Shown piece after piece: positions 10,833 to 18,833 of a stretch of 64,000 nucleotides of DNA (position 1 is its first letter; each line of letters opens with the position of its first letter). This DNA is from Polynucleobacter necessarius. GTDB lineage: Bacteria; Pseudomonadota; Gammaproteobacteria; Burkholderiales; Burkholderiaceae. The position numbers and the translations under genes are program-made. The notes under the pieces were generated by a model. It was not told the origin of the DNA. It searched no databases and saw only the letters and a list, made by a program, of their open reading frames with translations. The DNA lies in NCBI RefSeq assembly GCF_900096765.1, contig NZ_LT615228.1, positions 1,680,669 through 1,744,668 on the forward strand, in the 5' to 3' direction.

Positions 10833-11691
10833 ATGAATGAAAAATTAGACCGTCTTTTAGAGCATTTAGAGACTTTCTTGCCCAAACCACTTACTGAGGA
10901 GCAGTGGAAATCATCGACTGCCTTTAGATGGCGTCGTAGAGATAGTATTTTTGGCAGCATTGGTTTCTTGCAACCTGTCAAGCATGTGTCTGATATTACT
11001 TTTGAAGATCTACAAAATATTGACCGTCAGCGTGATGCTATTCGTGACAATACTAAAAACTTCATTCAAAAAAAAGCCAGCCAATAATATTTTGCTCACT
11101 GGTGCCAGGGGGACCGGTAAGTCTTCCTTGATTAAAGCATGCTTACAGGAATTTGCTGGACAAGGCTTACGCTTGGTAGAAGTTGAAAAAGAACATCTGG
11201 CGGATCTAGCCGAGATTACTGAGCTACTGGCGGACCGCCCTGAACGTTTCATTATTTTCTGTGATGACCTCTCCTTTGAGGATGGTGAATCAGGATATAA
11301 AGCCATGAAGTCAGCGCTTGATGGCTCTGTTTCAGCTCAAGTTGATAATGTTTTGATTTATGCCACCTCAAATCGTCGTCATTTATTGCCTGAGTATATG
11401 AAGGATAACGAGGGTTATGTGCACAGTGACGATGGAGAAATTCATCCTGGTGAAGTGGTTGAAGAAAAAATTTCTCTTTCAGAGCGCTTTGGTTTGTGGC
11501 TTTCCTTTTACCCACCCAAGCAAGATGAGTATCTTGCAATTGTTGGTCACTGGTTGAGTCATTTTGGTTTAAGTGCTGCGCAAATTGATGCTGCACGCCC
11601 CGAGGCTCTGGTATGGGCATTGGAGCGAGGCTCAAGATCAGGTCGCGTTGCTTGGCAGTTTGCTAAGCACTGGGCAGGGTCACACTCTTAA
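10833..11691 (+). pseudogene. DUF815-family P-loop ATPase, frameshifted at an A8 run
   Basis: Two overlapping frames join into one DUF815 protein of about 285 residues. The first (10833-11087) encodes the N-terminal 84 residues and stops just after an A8 run (11068-11075). The +1 frame carries on without a break in the homology and has the Walker A GARGTGKSS, a Walker B-like FCDDLSF and a sensor-like YATSNRRH. Removing one A restores the full protein. The function of DUF815 ATPases is not established. Transcriptional slippage on the A-run could still give some full-length product, and sequencing error is possible. It sits between argJ and mutT. Confidence 0.85.
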
Positions 11692-11703
11692 ATCATTGTT
11701 TGT

Positions 11704-12120
11704 ATGGTTGAAAATACTCGCCCTGTTACCGAGGTGGCTGCTGGAATTTTGCTGGATAAAAATGGCTGTTTTCTTTTGGGTCAAAGGCCAGAAGGAAAGC
11801 CTTACGCTGGATACTGGGAAGTGCCGGGCGGGAAGATTGAAAATGGTGAATCTGTGTTTGAGGCTTTGCGGCGTGAGCTTCAAGAAGAGCTGGGAATTGA
11901 TATTCGGTCCAGCCAAGAACTGATAATCTTGGAGCACGATTACCCTCATGCTTATGTGCGCTTACACGTGAGCATTATTCGAGATTGGAATGGTACCCCA
12001 AGGGGTTGTGAGGGGCAGGCGTTTTCTTGGGAGCCATTAAATGCAGAAAAGCCCAGTGTTCAGCCTTTATTGCCAGCCGCTTGGCCAATGCTCGAGAGGC
12101 TGAAAGCCCTTTTAGCTTAG
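11704..12120 (+). CDS. mutT: NUDIX hydrolase, MutT-like (8-oxo-dGTP diphosphatase)
   Basis: This 138-residue NUDIX protein would remove 8-oxo-dGTP from the nucleotide pool. The NUDIX box (GG-KIENGES-x5-REL-QEEL) spans about residues 40-62 with the REL.EE metal ligands intact. It follows the DUF815 gene by 12 bases. Its stop overlaps that of convergent zapD by 4 bases, so the small yacG gene often found beside zapD in proteobacteria is not here. Confidence 0.88.
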   Translation: MVENTRPVTEVAAGILLDKNGCFLLGQRPEGKPYAGYWEVPGGKIENGESVFEALRRELQEELGIDIRSSQELIILEHDYPHAYVRLHVSIIRDWNGTPRGCEGQAFSWEPLNAEKPSVQPLLPAAWPMLERLKALLA

Positions 12121-12869
12121 AACTGACAGAGGGTCAGCTTGAAGCCGACATCTTTATTCACAGGCTGAGCTTTTTTATCGCGGTCTGACTGCATAAAGCG
12201 AACGGATAAAAGATATTTATTGGCACTGATTTCAGAAAACAGAGTGTCATCATCAATTGCAATGCGCATTAATTGGTAGACTTTTCCAGAGGGCGCTTGT
12301 TGAAAAGAGCCATTGTGAGCAACCACATCCTTTGCTTCACCAGATTGTCGTAGTAAGCGCAAGAATAATTGGCACGCATCCTGCCAAGGCGAAAGCGGGG
12401 AAGCAAAACTTTCTAATAATTTGCGGCGCTCAGACGACGGGCTATTTTTCCAGGCGTGATAACTTGGTAAATCAATTGGACTTGTACCGCCGGGAATATT
12501 CAAGCGTGTGCGAATGGCGTTTAGCCACTCACTCTCGGTAATGGCTAAATTTGGCCTACCAGCAGACCGATTGATGTTGCTTGCAACGACATCAATTTCT
12601 GCCATAGTTTGGCTGAGTGCCTCCTGGTCTACTTTTTGAGATGACTTTAGGCCATTCAATGCGTATTTTTGACGCTCAAATTCTTTTAACAATAAAGACT
12701 TGATATCACCACGGGCGCCAATATCTCCGAGATCAAACAAAATAGAGATCGCATTGTGATGAAGTTCGGGATCATCTGAGCGAACAAAATGATTGAAACG
12801 GGCGAACAAATACTCCAGTCGAAGCATGCTTCGAACTAATTCGTTGAAGGGGTATTCGTAAACAATCAC
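12117..12869 (-). CDS. zapD: Cell division protein ZapD (DUF1342)
   Basis: ZapD bundles FtsZ filaments by binding the FtsZ C-terminal peptide, which is intact in this window. The family N-terminus (YEYPFNELVRSMLRLE) is at residues 4-19, with the following helical part (LFARFNHFV, FDLGDIGARGDIKS). The 250-residue length is usual. It lies 11 bases after coaE, in the classical pilB-pilC-pilD-coaE-zapD order. Confidence 0.93.
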   Translation of the reverse strand: MIVYEYPFNELVRSMLRLEYLFARFNHFVRSDDPELHHNAISILFDLGDIGARGDIKSLLLKEFERQKYALNGLKSSQKVDQEALSQTMAEIDVVASNINRSAGRPNLAITESEWLNAIRTRLNIPGGTSPIDLPSYHAWKNSPSSERRKLLESFASPLSPWQDACQLFLRLLRQSGEAKDVVAHNGSFQQAPSGKVYQLMRIAIDDDTLFSEISANKYLLSVRFMQSDRDKKAQPVNKDVGFKLTLCQF

Positions 12870-12880
12870 AAGCCCATATT

Positions 12881-13567
12881 CTATGACGAACTGAGCTGAT
12901 CTTTCTTAATCTGTAGGATTTTTTGATGCAATTGGGCCACATCGGCCTCTAATTCTTTCAAGTTGCCTTGATTTTCGAGAACTATATCTGCGTGTTTCAA
13001 GCGATCTTCCCGAGAGGTTTGGGCCTGCAAAATTTTCTCTACCTCAGCGCGGGTTAAATTGCTGCGCTGCATTACTCTTTGGATTTGAAGTTCTTTAGGG
13101 CAGTCAACCACCACTAAAAGATCTGGCACACCGTGCCAACTGGTAGATTCAATCATTAGAGGCACGACAAAAACTAGGTAGGGAACGCCATTCTGGTCTA
13201 GTTCCTTTGCCAGTTTGATGGTCTCTTGTCTGATTAAAGGATGGGTAATTGCCTCTAGCTGTTTTCTTGCTCCAGAGTCTGTGAAGACAAGGGCGCGCAT
13301 TTTGCTGCGATTGAGCGCCCCAGTGGCATCAATAAATTCGGCGCCAAATTTTTGCTCAATCGCTTTAATCGCACTCCCATTAGGCGCAGTGATCTGGTGA
13401 GCAATTAAGTCGGTGTCGACGATGCCGGCGCCAAGCTTACCAAGTAGCTCACTTACTGCCGTCTTCCCTGAGCCAATGCCCCCAGTTAAGCCAATCAGTG
13501 GAATGAAGCCTTTAAGCGAGTTAAGGTCAGATTGATCTGAATCGGTGTTTTGATGAAATGAGGCCAT
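12881..13567 (-). CDS. coaE: Dephospho-CoA kinase CoaE
   Basis: CoaE does the last step of coenzyme A synthesis. The P-loop GGIGSGKT is at about residues 29-36, followed by the DTDLIAHQ substrate segment and the lid region. The listed start gives an N-terminal extension of about 20 residues before IGLTGG; a shorter start cannot be excluded because this ATG overlaps the decayed pilD sequence. It is intact although its upstream neighbours pilC and pilD are ruined. Confidence 0.93.
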   Translation of the reverse strand: MASFHQNTDSDQSDLNSLKGFIPLIGLTGGIGSGKTAVSELLGKLGAGIVDTDLIAHQITAPNGSAIKAIEQKFGAEFIDATGALNRSKMRALVFTDSGARKQLEAITHPLIRQETIKLAKELDQNGVPYLVFVVPLMIESTSWHGVPDLLVVVDCPKELQIQRVMQRSNLTRAEVEKILQAQTSREDRLKHADIVLENQGNLKELEADVAQLHQKILQIKKDQLSSS

Positions 13568-13687
13568 AACAGCTCAATAATGCCAGCAAAGGTAAGAAAT
13601 GGTCCAAAAATGACAGTTGCAAATATTAAGTCATTAAAAAAGCGCAGATTCATTAAACCAGTAAAAGAAAGTTGTTAGGCCAGGCAT
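13495..13687 (-). pseudogene. pilD: Remnant of prepilin peptidase gene pilD
   Basis: Between pilC and coaE, where pilD normally sits, only a C-terminal stub remains. A minus-strand frame reads LMNLRFFNDLIFATVIFGPF then LTFAGIIELLW, matching the last membrane segment of type IV prepilin peptidases (FGPFL...AG). The 200-plus upstream codons with the catalytic Asp residues and zinc-binding Cys residues are missing. An ATG at 13687 overlaps the ancestral pilC stop as TAATG and may be the old pilD start; that frame ends after 17 codons. The low-homology end toward 13495 is only the extent of the open frame. Confidence 0.72.
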
Positions 13688-14732
13688 TAAACAATCTGTC
13701 CTAAATTAAAGATCGGTAGATACATGATGATTACTATGCTACCGATAATGATTCCGACGGTGATAATGAGAAGGGGTTCCAGAGTTTGGCTTAGTTAACT
13801 TAATCGATTGCTTAATTCAGATCCTAGCGTGTTAGCCCGCTTGTTCAACATTTTTGGCAAGAAACCGCTCTCAGATGAGATATGAAGTAATTGTAAAGTT
13901 TCTGTATCAAATAGGACACGCTTAGGATCTGCTTTTTTAAAGCCTCACCCAAAGGCCACCCACGGGTTAAATGCTTAAAAACTTCAGCACTGCAGTCGTG
14001 AGTGAGCCAGTGGTTTGATGATTGTGCGGTGACTCGAAGAGCATCTGGCAAAGGTAGTCCTGAATCCAGTAAATGCCCTAAGGTTCGGCACCAATAGGTG
14101 AGAGTTGCTAAGCGGAATAATTGACCAAGTATGGGGATTTGAAAGCACCATAGATCACATTTCTTTTGAAAGTTTGCGGATTTAAACCATGCCAAGAAGA
14201 GCAGGGCGGCAATGCTCAGAATACATAAACTTATTTCGATAAAAAAGTGATTAATAGCTGATGAAACTTGAATTAGGACTTTTGTCGGCAGTGGTAGCTC
14301 TGCTTGAAATTGAGTAAACACATCCTTAAAAACGGGTACTACCCAAATCATCATGATTACTACCAGTATTAAGGAGCTGAATAATGTAATGAGGGGATAG
14401 CTCAGTGCTTGCTGTAGCTTGTGTCTTAATTCCAGCTGCGCTTCAAATTGTGCAATGATGGTCCGTAAGGCAAGTTTGATATCCCCAGTGCGCTCACTGA
14501 CGCGGATGAGATTAATAAACTCAGGGCTAAAGCCATTCTTTGTGAGTGCTAGACTTTGAGAAAAGCTATTACCATTTCGTAGGTGGCTTTGTATCTCCTC
14601 AAGCCAGCATTGCCATTTCTTTGGTGCAGAAGCTTGAATTAGTTCAATTGCATTGAATAGGGCAAGACCAGCATCAAGTACGTTGAGCAACTGCTGAGCA
14701 AAGTCTAGTTGGCTTTGCTTATCTAATGCCAT
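13687..14732 (-). pseudogene. pilC: Type IV pilus/type II secretion inner-membrane platform protein PilC, degraded
   Basis: The frame from 14732 encodes two T2SSF-type domains with membrane segments (ITLFSSLILVVIMMIWVVPVF) for about 270 residues. It then shifts at an A6 run (plus-strand T6 at 13933-13938) and ends at 13845. One added A restores the normal tail (ALKKADPKRVLFDTETL), which then meets a TAA (13795-13797) in the place of a probable Gln codon. Beyond it the C-terminus (LSQTLEPLLII ... YLPIFNLGQIV) is still readable to 13687. Two separate lesions make sequencing error unlikely as the whole explanation. It overlaps pilB by 10 bases, so the operon layout is preserved. Confidence 0.88.
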
Positions 14733-15805
14733 GTGCCAACCTCATCATCTAGAGAGGATTGATCAATCAATCCTTTTTGAACGTGCTGTAAGCCGGCCTC
14801 ATAAAGATCAAGGCTGGGAAAGGTTGGATTAATTAGGTGCGCTGTGCTCAGTACTTCATGTACCCCTATTCGCCCAAAGAAACCACTGCCAGAGCATTTG
14901 ATGCAAGTCTTACTAGGTTCTCGGTTGAATGGATTTTGGCAACTAGGGCAGATTTTGCGTATCAAGCGTTGCGAGCTGACACAACGCATGCAGGAGAGAA
15001 GAGTATCTTGATCTATGCCCAAACTTTGCATCCTGAAAGTGGCCGCTCTTGCATTTCGAGTATGGAGGGTGCTGAGAACTAGGTGGCCTGTCTGTGCGGC
15101 TTGAATCGCTATCTTGGCAGTTTGGCTGTCTCGAATTTCTCCAATCATGATGACATCTGGATCTTGCCGTAGAAGCGCTCTAATGATGACTGGAAAATCT
15201 AGACCTGCACGAGGGTGATATGCCACTTGATTAACACCTGGTAAACGAATTTCGATAGGATCTTCAATCGAGCATAAATTGCGATGGCTTTGATTGAGTG
15301 CATTTAAGCAACTATATAAAGTACGTGTTTTGCCACTTCCTGTCGGGCCGGTTACTAAGATAAGTCCGTTGGTTTGAGCTATTGCATTTTGGAAAATCGC
15401 TAACTGCTCAGGTAAAAGACCGGTTTGGTCTAAGGCTAATTCTTTTATTTGACTTTGTAGTATTCGAATCACTGCTTTTTCTCCGTGAAGTGTGGGCAGT
15501 ATCGAAACCCGACAGTCAATATTGGGATTTGAAAAATTATGGCCTATGCATAAGCGCCCGTCTTGTGGAATACGCTTTTCAGCAATATCTAGGCGGGCTA
15601 ATACTTTGATTCTGGTAATGAGTCGTTCGTGTAGTTCAATTGAAATTTTTGAGAGAACCTGCAACCAACCATCTACCCGAATCCGAATTATTGTCTCTTG
15701 TGCGCCCGCTTCAATATGAATGTCGCTTGCTCGAGCACGAAGCGCATCTGTTGCGATTTCATGCCAGGCGCGAATGATTAGAGAGTCATCATGTTGATTG
15801 CTCAA
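14723..15805 (-). CDS. pilB: PilB/GspE-type secretion ATPase, short form
   Basis: The hexameric ATPase would power pilus assembly or secretion. Visible motifs are Walker A GPTGSGKT (about 153-160), an Asp box (SIEDPIE), Walker B (DPDVIMIGEIRD), a His box (STLHTRNA) and a tetracysteine zinc site (CPSC...CIKC). It lacks the roughly 170-residue N-terminal domain of canonical PilB, giving 360 residues. The reading frame is open, but pilC and pilD downstream are destroyed, so it probably has no working partner here unless another locus exists. Its start overlaps the CorC-type gene by 4 bases. Confidence 0.85.
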   Translation of the reverse strand: MSNQHDDSLIIRAWHEIATDALRARASDIHIEAGAQETIIRIRVDGWLQVLSKISIELHERLITRIKVLARLDIAEKRIPQDGRLCIGHNFSNPNIDCRVSILPTLHGEKAVIRILQSQIKELALDQTGLLPEQLAIFQNAIAQTNGLILVTGPTGSGKTRTLYSCLNALNQSHRNLCSIEDPIEIRLPGVNQVAYHPRAGLDFPVIIRALLRQDPDVIMIGEIRDSQTAKIAIQAAQTGHLVLSTLHTRNARAATFRMQSLGIDQDTLLSCMRCVSSQRLIRKICPSCQNPFNREPSKTCIKCSGSGFFGRIGVHEVLSTAHLINPTFPSLDLYEAGLQHVQKGLIDQSSLDDEVGTWH

Positions 15806-17109
15806 TCTTGATTGTTGCTAGGGGTGGGTCGGTAGAGCTTGACGGTTTTTACGCCTTGATCGTCAAATTGAACAATTTCCATGACGATACCAGCAATTTT
15901 GAGGCTGACATCATGGTCAGGAATGGCCTCCAGTTTTTCAAGAATAAGGCCATTGAGGGTGCGCGGACCCTCTAGCGGGAGCTCTAAATTCAGAAGGCGG
16001 TTGAGGTCTCGCAAGGAAGCGCCTCCACTCGCTAGATAAGTTCCATCAGCTAGATAAGTTCCATCAGCCAACCAATGGGGATCGGTTGAGAGGTTAGAGA
16101 AAGATGTGGTGAACTCGCCAATGAGTTCTTCCACAATATCTTCAAATGTAACTAAACCTAGTACTTCACCATATTCATTGACGACCAAGCTCAGACGCTG
16201 TTGATTATCTTGAAAAAATTGCATTTGCTGTAAAACAGGCGTGCCGCTGGGAATGAAGTAGGGGTCGTTCAATAAAGATCGAAAATCTTCATGTTTTAAA
16301 TCAGAATCGCCCAATAGGGACAACGCTTTTTTAACCGACAAAATACCAACAATGCGCTCTGAGTCGCCATCGCAAACAGGCAGTTTATTGTGATAGCAAG
16401 TTTCTAGTTGTTGCACTACTTCGTCAATAGGCCTGCCAAGATCTAACACCTCAATTTTGGATCTTGGGGTCATGACGTCATCGACAGTAATATTCTCTAA
16501 GTTAAAGAGATTTAACAAAATATTACGGTGGTGGGTTGAAACAAAGCGATTTGACTCAAGGACTAGGCTTCGCAACTCTTCCTTACTCATGGTTCTACTG
16601 TCTGCAGAAGACTGGAGTCCGGATACTCTCATCAGACCAGAAACAAAATTGTTGATAAACCATAGCAAGGGCTTGAGAACATATGTCAGAGGCAGAATTA
16701 ACCAACCAACATTCGAGGCAATCTTTTCCGGGAACGCTGCCCCAATCACTTTTGGGGTAATTTCGCTAAAAATGATGATCAATAGAGCAACTATGAGAGT
16801 TGCAATTGAAAGTACAAATCCACTATCCCCAAAAAGATGTAATGCAATGCCGGTTACTAGAATCGGCAAGATCGTATTAATGAGATTGTTAGAAATCAGC
16901 AGAACAGATAGCAAGGAATCAATTCGCTTTAAAAGCCTCTCGGCTAATAAGGCTCCTGAGTTTCCATTATTAGCCATTGCCCTTAAGCGGTGCCGATTCG
17001 AAGACAGCATGCTCGTTTCAGTCATTGAAAAAAATCCAGAGAGAGCGAGCAAAAAGAGGACTAGAGCAACCTGACCATAGAGCGGCCAATCGTCAAAAAA
17101 AGTGTCCAT
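15802..17109 (-). CDS. HlyC/CorC-family transporter (CNNM + CBS pair + CorC_HlyC domains)
   Basis: This 435-residue membrane protein has a DUF21/CNNM transmembrane domain at about residues 10-190, with four hydrophobic stretches. Two CBS domains follow at about 205-335 (MTPRSKIEVLDL; EYGEVLGLVTFEDIVEELIGEF) and a CorC_HlyC domain at about 345-425. Homologues are linked to magnesium/cobalt efflux or membrane repair; the substrate is not shown here. The linker holds a tandem duplication of six residues (LADGTY twice) encoded by an 18-bp DNA repeat. pilB overlaps its stop. Confidence 0.9.
   Translation of the reverse strand: MDTFFDDWPLYGQVALVLFLLALSGFFSMTETSMLSSNRHRLRAMANNGNSGALLAERLLKRIDSLLSVLLISNNLINTILPILVTGIALHLFGDSGFVLSIATLIVALLIIIFSEITPKVIGAAFPEKIASNVGWLILPLTYVLKPLLWFINNFVSGLMRVSGLQSSADSRTMSKEELRSLVLESNRFVSTHHRNILLNLFNLENITVDDVMTPRSKIEVLDLGRPIDEVVQQLETCYHNKLPVCDGDSERIVGILSVKKALSLLGDSDLKHEDFRSLLNDPYFIPSGTPVLQQMQFFQDNQQRLSLVVNEYGEVLGLVTFEDIVEELIGEFTTSFSNLSTDPHWLADGTYLADGTYLASGGASLRDLNRLLNLELPLEGPRTLNGLILEKLEAIPDHDVSLKIAGIVMEIVQFDDQGVKTVKLYRPTPSNNQD
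16032..16067. repeat. 18-bp in-frame tandem duplication inside the CorC-type gene
   Basis: The unit GCTAGATAAGTTCCATCA occurs twice back to back within the gene and encodes LADGTY twice on the minus strand. It lies at the CBS/CorC_HlyC boundary, where extra residues should be tolerated. Limits are good to one or two bases. Confidence 0.8.
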
Positions 17110-17229
17110 AAAACCTGTCTACAAGAAAGTTATGAGGATTCAATATAGCAAAGTAGCATTTGATAGGCTATATCTAGCCCGGAAAAGCGGTGTGCTATGG
17201 CGCTCACAATTCTGTAAGATTCATTCAGA

Positions 17230-17742
17230 ATGACTTTGCCAACCAATTCCTCCTCTATCAAAAGTAACGATTACTGCGTTATTGCTGCGCCCTTTGGCCG
17301 CTTGGGTATCCAAACTGAAATGGTTGAGGGCAGTTTGATGGTGTCCAGGATTGATTATTTGTCTGCAAAGGTGGCGCTGATCTTTCCTAAAAATCACCTT
17401 GCTAAAAAGGTGGCAGTGCAATGCCGGGAATACTTCAAGAATCCTGCAGCAAGGTTTGATTTGCCATTAAAGCCGCTTGGCACACAGCACCAGCAACGAG
17501 TGTGGAGTTACATTCGTGACATTCCAGTGGGTGTATCCAAAACATATGGTGAGATTGCTGCAGTGATTAAAAGTGGCCCACGAGCTGTCGGCTCTGCTTG
17601 TGGTGCCAATCCCTTCCCTTTGGTAACTCCTTGTCATCGAGTAGTTTCTGCCCAAGGAATTGGGGGATTTGTGAAGGAGAACTCGCCTGGTTTATATCGT
17701 CAAATTAAGATTTGGCTCTTAAAGCATGAAGGTGTTTTGTAG
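17230..17742 (+). CDS. ogt: Methylated-DNA--protein-cysteine methyltransferase (Ogt-type)
   Basis: The protein transfers the alkyl group of O6-methylguanine to its own Cys. The active-site motif PCHRVV has Cys at residue 135. The helix-turn-helix recognition region (GVSKTYGEIA ... RAVGSACGANPFP) lies at about 101-130. Its 170 residues fit a single-domain alkyltransferase without an Ada regulatory domain. It is flanked by convergent and divergent neighbours, so it is probably monocistronic. ATG 17230 is the only good start. Confidence 0.93.
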   Translation: MTLPTNSSSIKSNDYCVIAAPFGRLGIQTEMVEGSLMVSRIDYLSAKVALIFPKNHLAKKVAVQCREYFKNPAARFDLPLKPLGTQHQQRVWSYIRDIPVGVSKTYGEIAAVIKSGPRAVGSACGANPFPLVTPCHRVVSAQGIGGFVKENSPGLYRQIKIWLLKHEGVL

Positions 17743-17745
17743 CGC

Positions 17746-18726
17746 TTAGGCCTTCTTGCTGAGAAATCTCCCGGCAATAATGAAAAATATTCTCATGAGA
17801 CTATCGCTAGCCACGGCAATTTTTGTAAAAGCATAGAAAGTCATGACAGTCTTTCTGGAGAGTTTTATCTCACTCTGACCGTGCCAACTTTTACGCTCAG
17901 AAATTTTGGATAGTGTCATGACGGCCAAGCCAAAAGCTAAGAAGCAAAAACGCCTCATACCAGGCTCACTCTTGGGAATGAGGAGAATGTAGTCTAGAGC
18001 GTCTTTTGGCTTGCTATGTGCAATGTTGAGTAGGCTTGCTTGACTGATGTCTGCAGGTTTCCATGAAACACCGCGAGCTATGTCTTCCGGGGAGTCTTTG
18101 AGAATATTGGTCATTTGTAGTGCTTGTCCAAAGTCAATTGCTAAGGGCTCATGACCTTGAATGCGTTTTGCAAATGCGGGAGAGTGGTTGCTAAAAATAG
18201 TGGTCAAGAGCTCACCCACCACACCCGCTACTACATAGCAATACTCTTCAAACTCCTTGAGGTCTTTTAAGCCCGCACCAGTTTGTTTGCCGTGAAAGCG
18301 AGACATGCCTTCTGACATGATGGAAATACACCGACTTACTGCTGCTTGATCATTTGCCGAATAGGTATGCAAAATTCTGAGTACTGTTGGGGTGTGGGCA
18401 ATTAAATCTAACTCGTCCTGATTTCGGTAATTTTGTAGCGCCAAAAGGCATGGCTCAACAAAAGACTCTACGGTTGTTCTTTCAAGCACAGCATCAAGAA
18501 ATAGTTTTGAGAGCGCTTGCTTAGTTTCTGGACTTAAATCCGAGGCATCTTCAATGGTGTCTACGATTCGACAGAGCAGGTAAGTATTTCCAACCACCTT
18601 CTCAATTACCGGGGGCAATAGGGGAATCGTGAGAGCAAAGGTTCTTGAGACCGAGCCAAGAATTGCTTTTTGGTAGGCTAGGTCAGTGTCTAGGCTCTGG
18701 TTGGGCTGTATGAGGGATGAATGCAC
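17746..18726 (-). CDS. Squalene/phytoene synthase family protein (squalene-synthase-like)
   Basis: This protein condenses isoprenoid diphosphates head to head. The two Asp-rich motifs are DTIED (about residues 56-60) and DSPED (about 211-215). The conserved opening SRTFALTIPLLP and the NILKD context resemble the long, eukaryote-like farnesyl-diphosphate farnesyltransferases more than the HpnC/HpnD pair. At 326 residues it ends in a basic, hydrophobic tail that may bind the membrane. Squalene for hopanoids is the likely product, but no hopanoid gene is nearby, so product identity is inferred. Confidence 0.82.
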   Translation of the reverse strand: MHSSLIQPNQSLDTDLAYQKAILGSVSRTFALTIPLLPPVIEKVVGNTYLLCRIVDTIEDASDLSPETKQALSKLFLDAVLERTTVESFVEPCLLALQNYRNQDELDLIAHTPTVLRILHTYSANDQAAVSRCISIMSEGMSRFHGKQTGAGLKDLKEFEEYCYVVAGVVGELLTTIFSNHSPAFAKRIQGHEPLAIDFGQALQMTNILKDSPEDIARGVSWKPADISQASLLNIAHSKPKDALDYILLIPKSEPGMRRFCFLAFGLAVMTLSKISERKSWHGQSEIKLSRKTVMTFYAFTKIAVASDSLMRIFFIIAGRFLSKKA

Positions 18727-18833
18727 CCATGAATTATGTCAGACCTGTATGCTCTAAATTGGCCTTAATTCCCTTACTGGCAAAAGTGACATGGCCATAT
18801 AATTTCACAAAATTCTGGAAGGAGAAGTAGGGC

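Noticed and set aside
16457..17074. 205-residue open frame on the plus strand
   Set aside because: It is antisense to the CorC-type gene, whose domains are clear; no recognisable motif or ribosome site.
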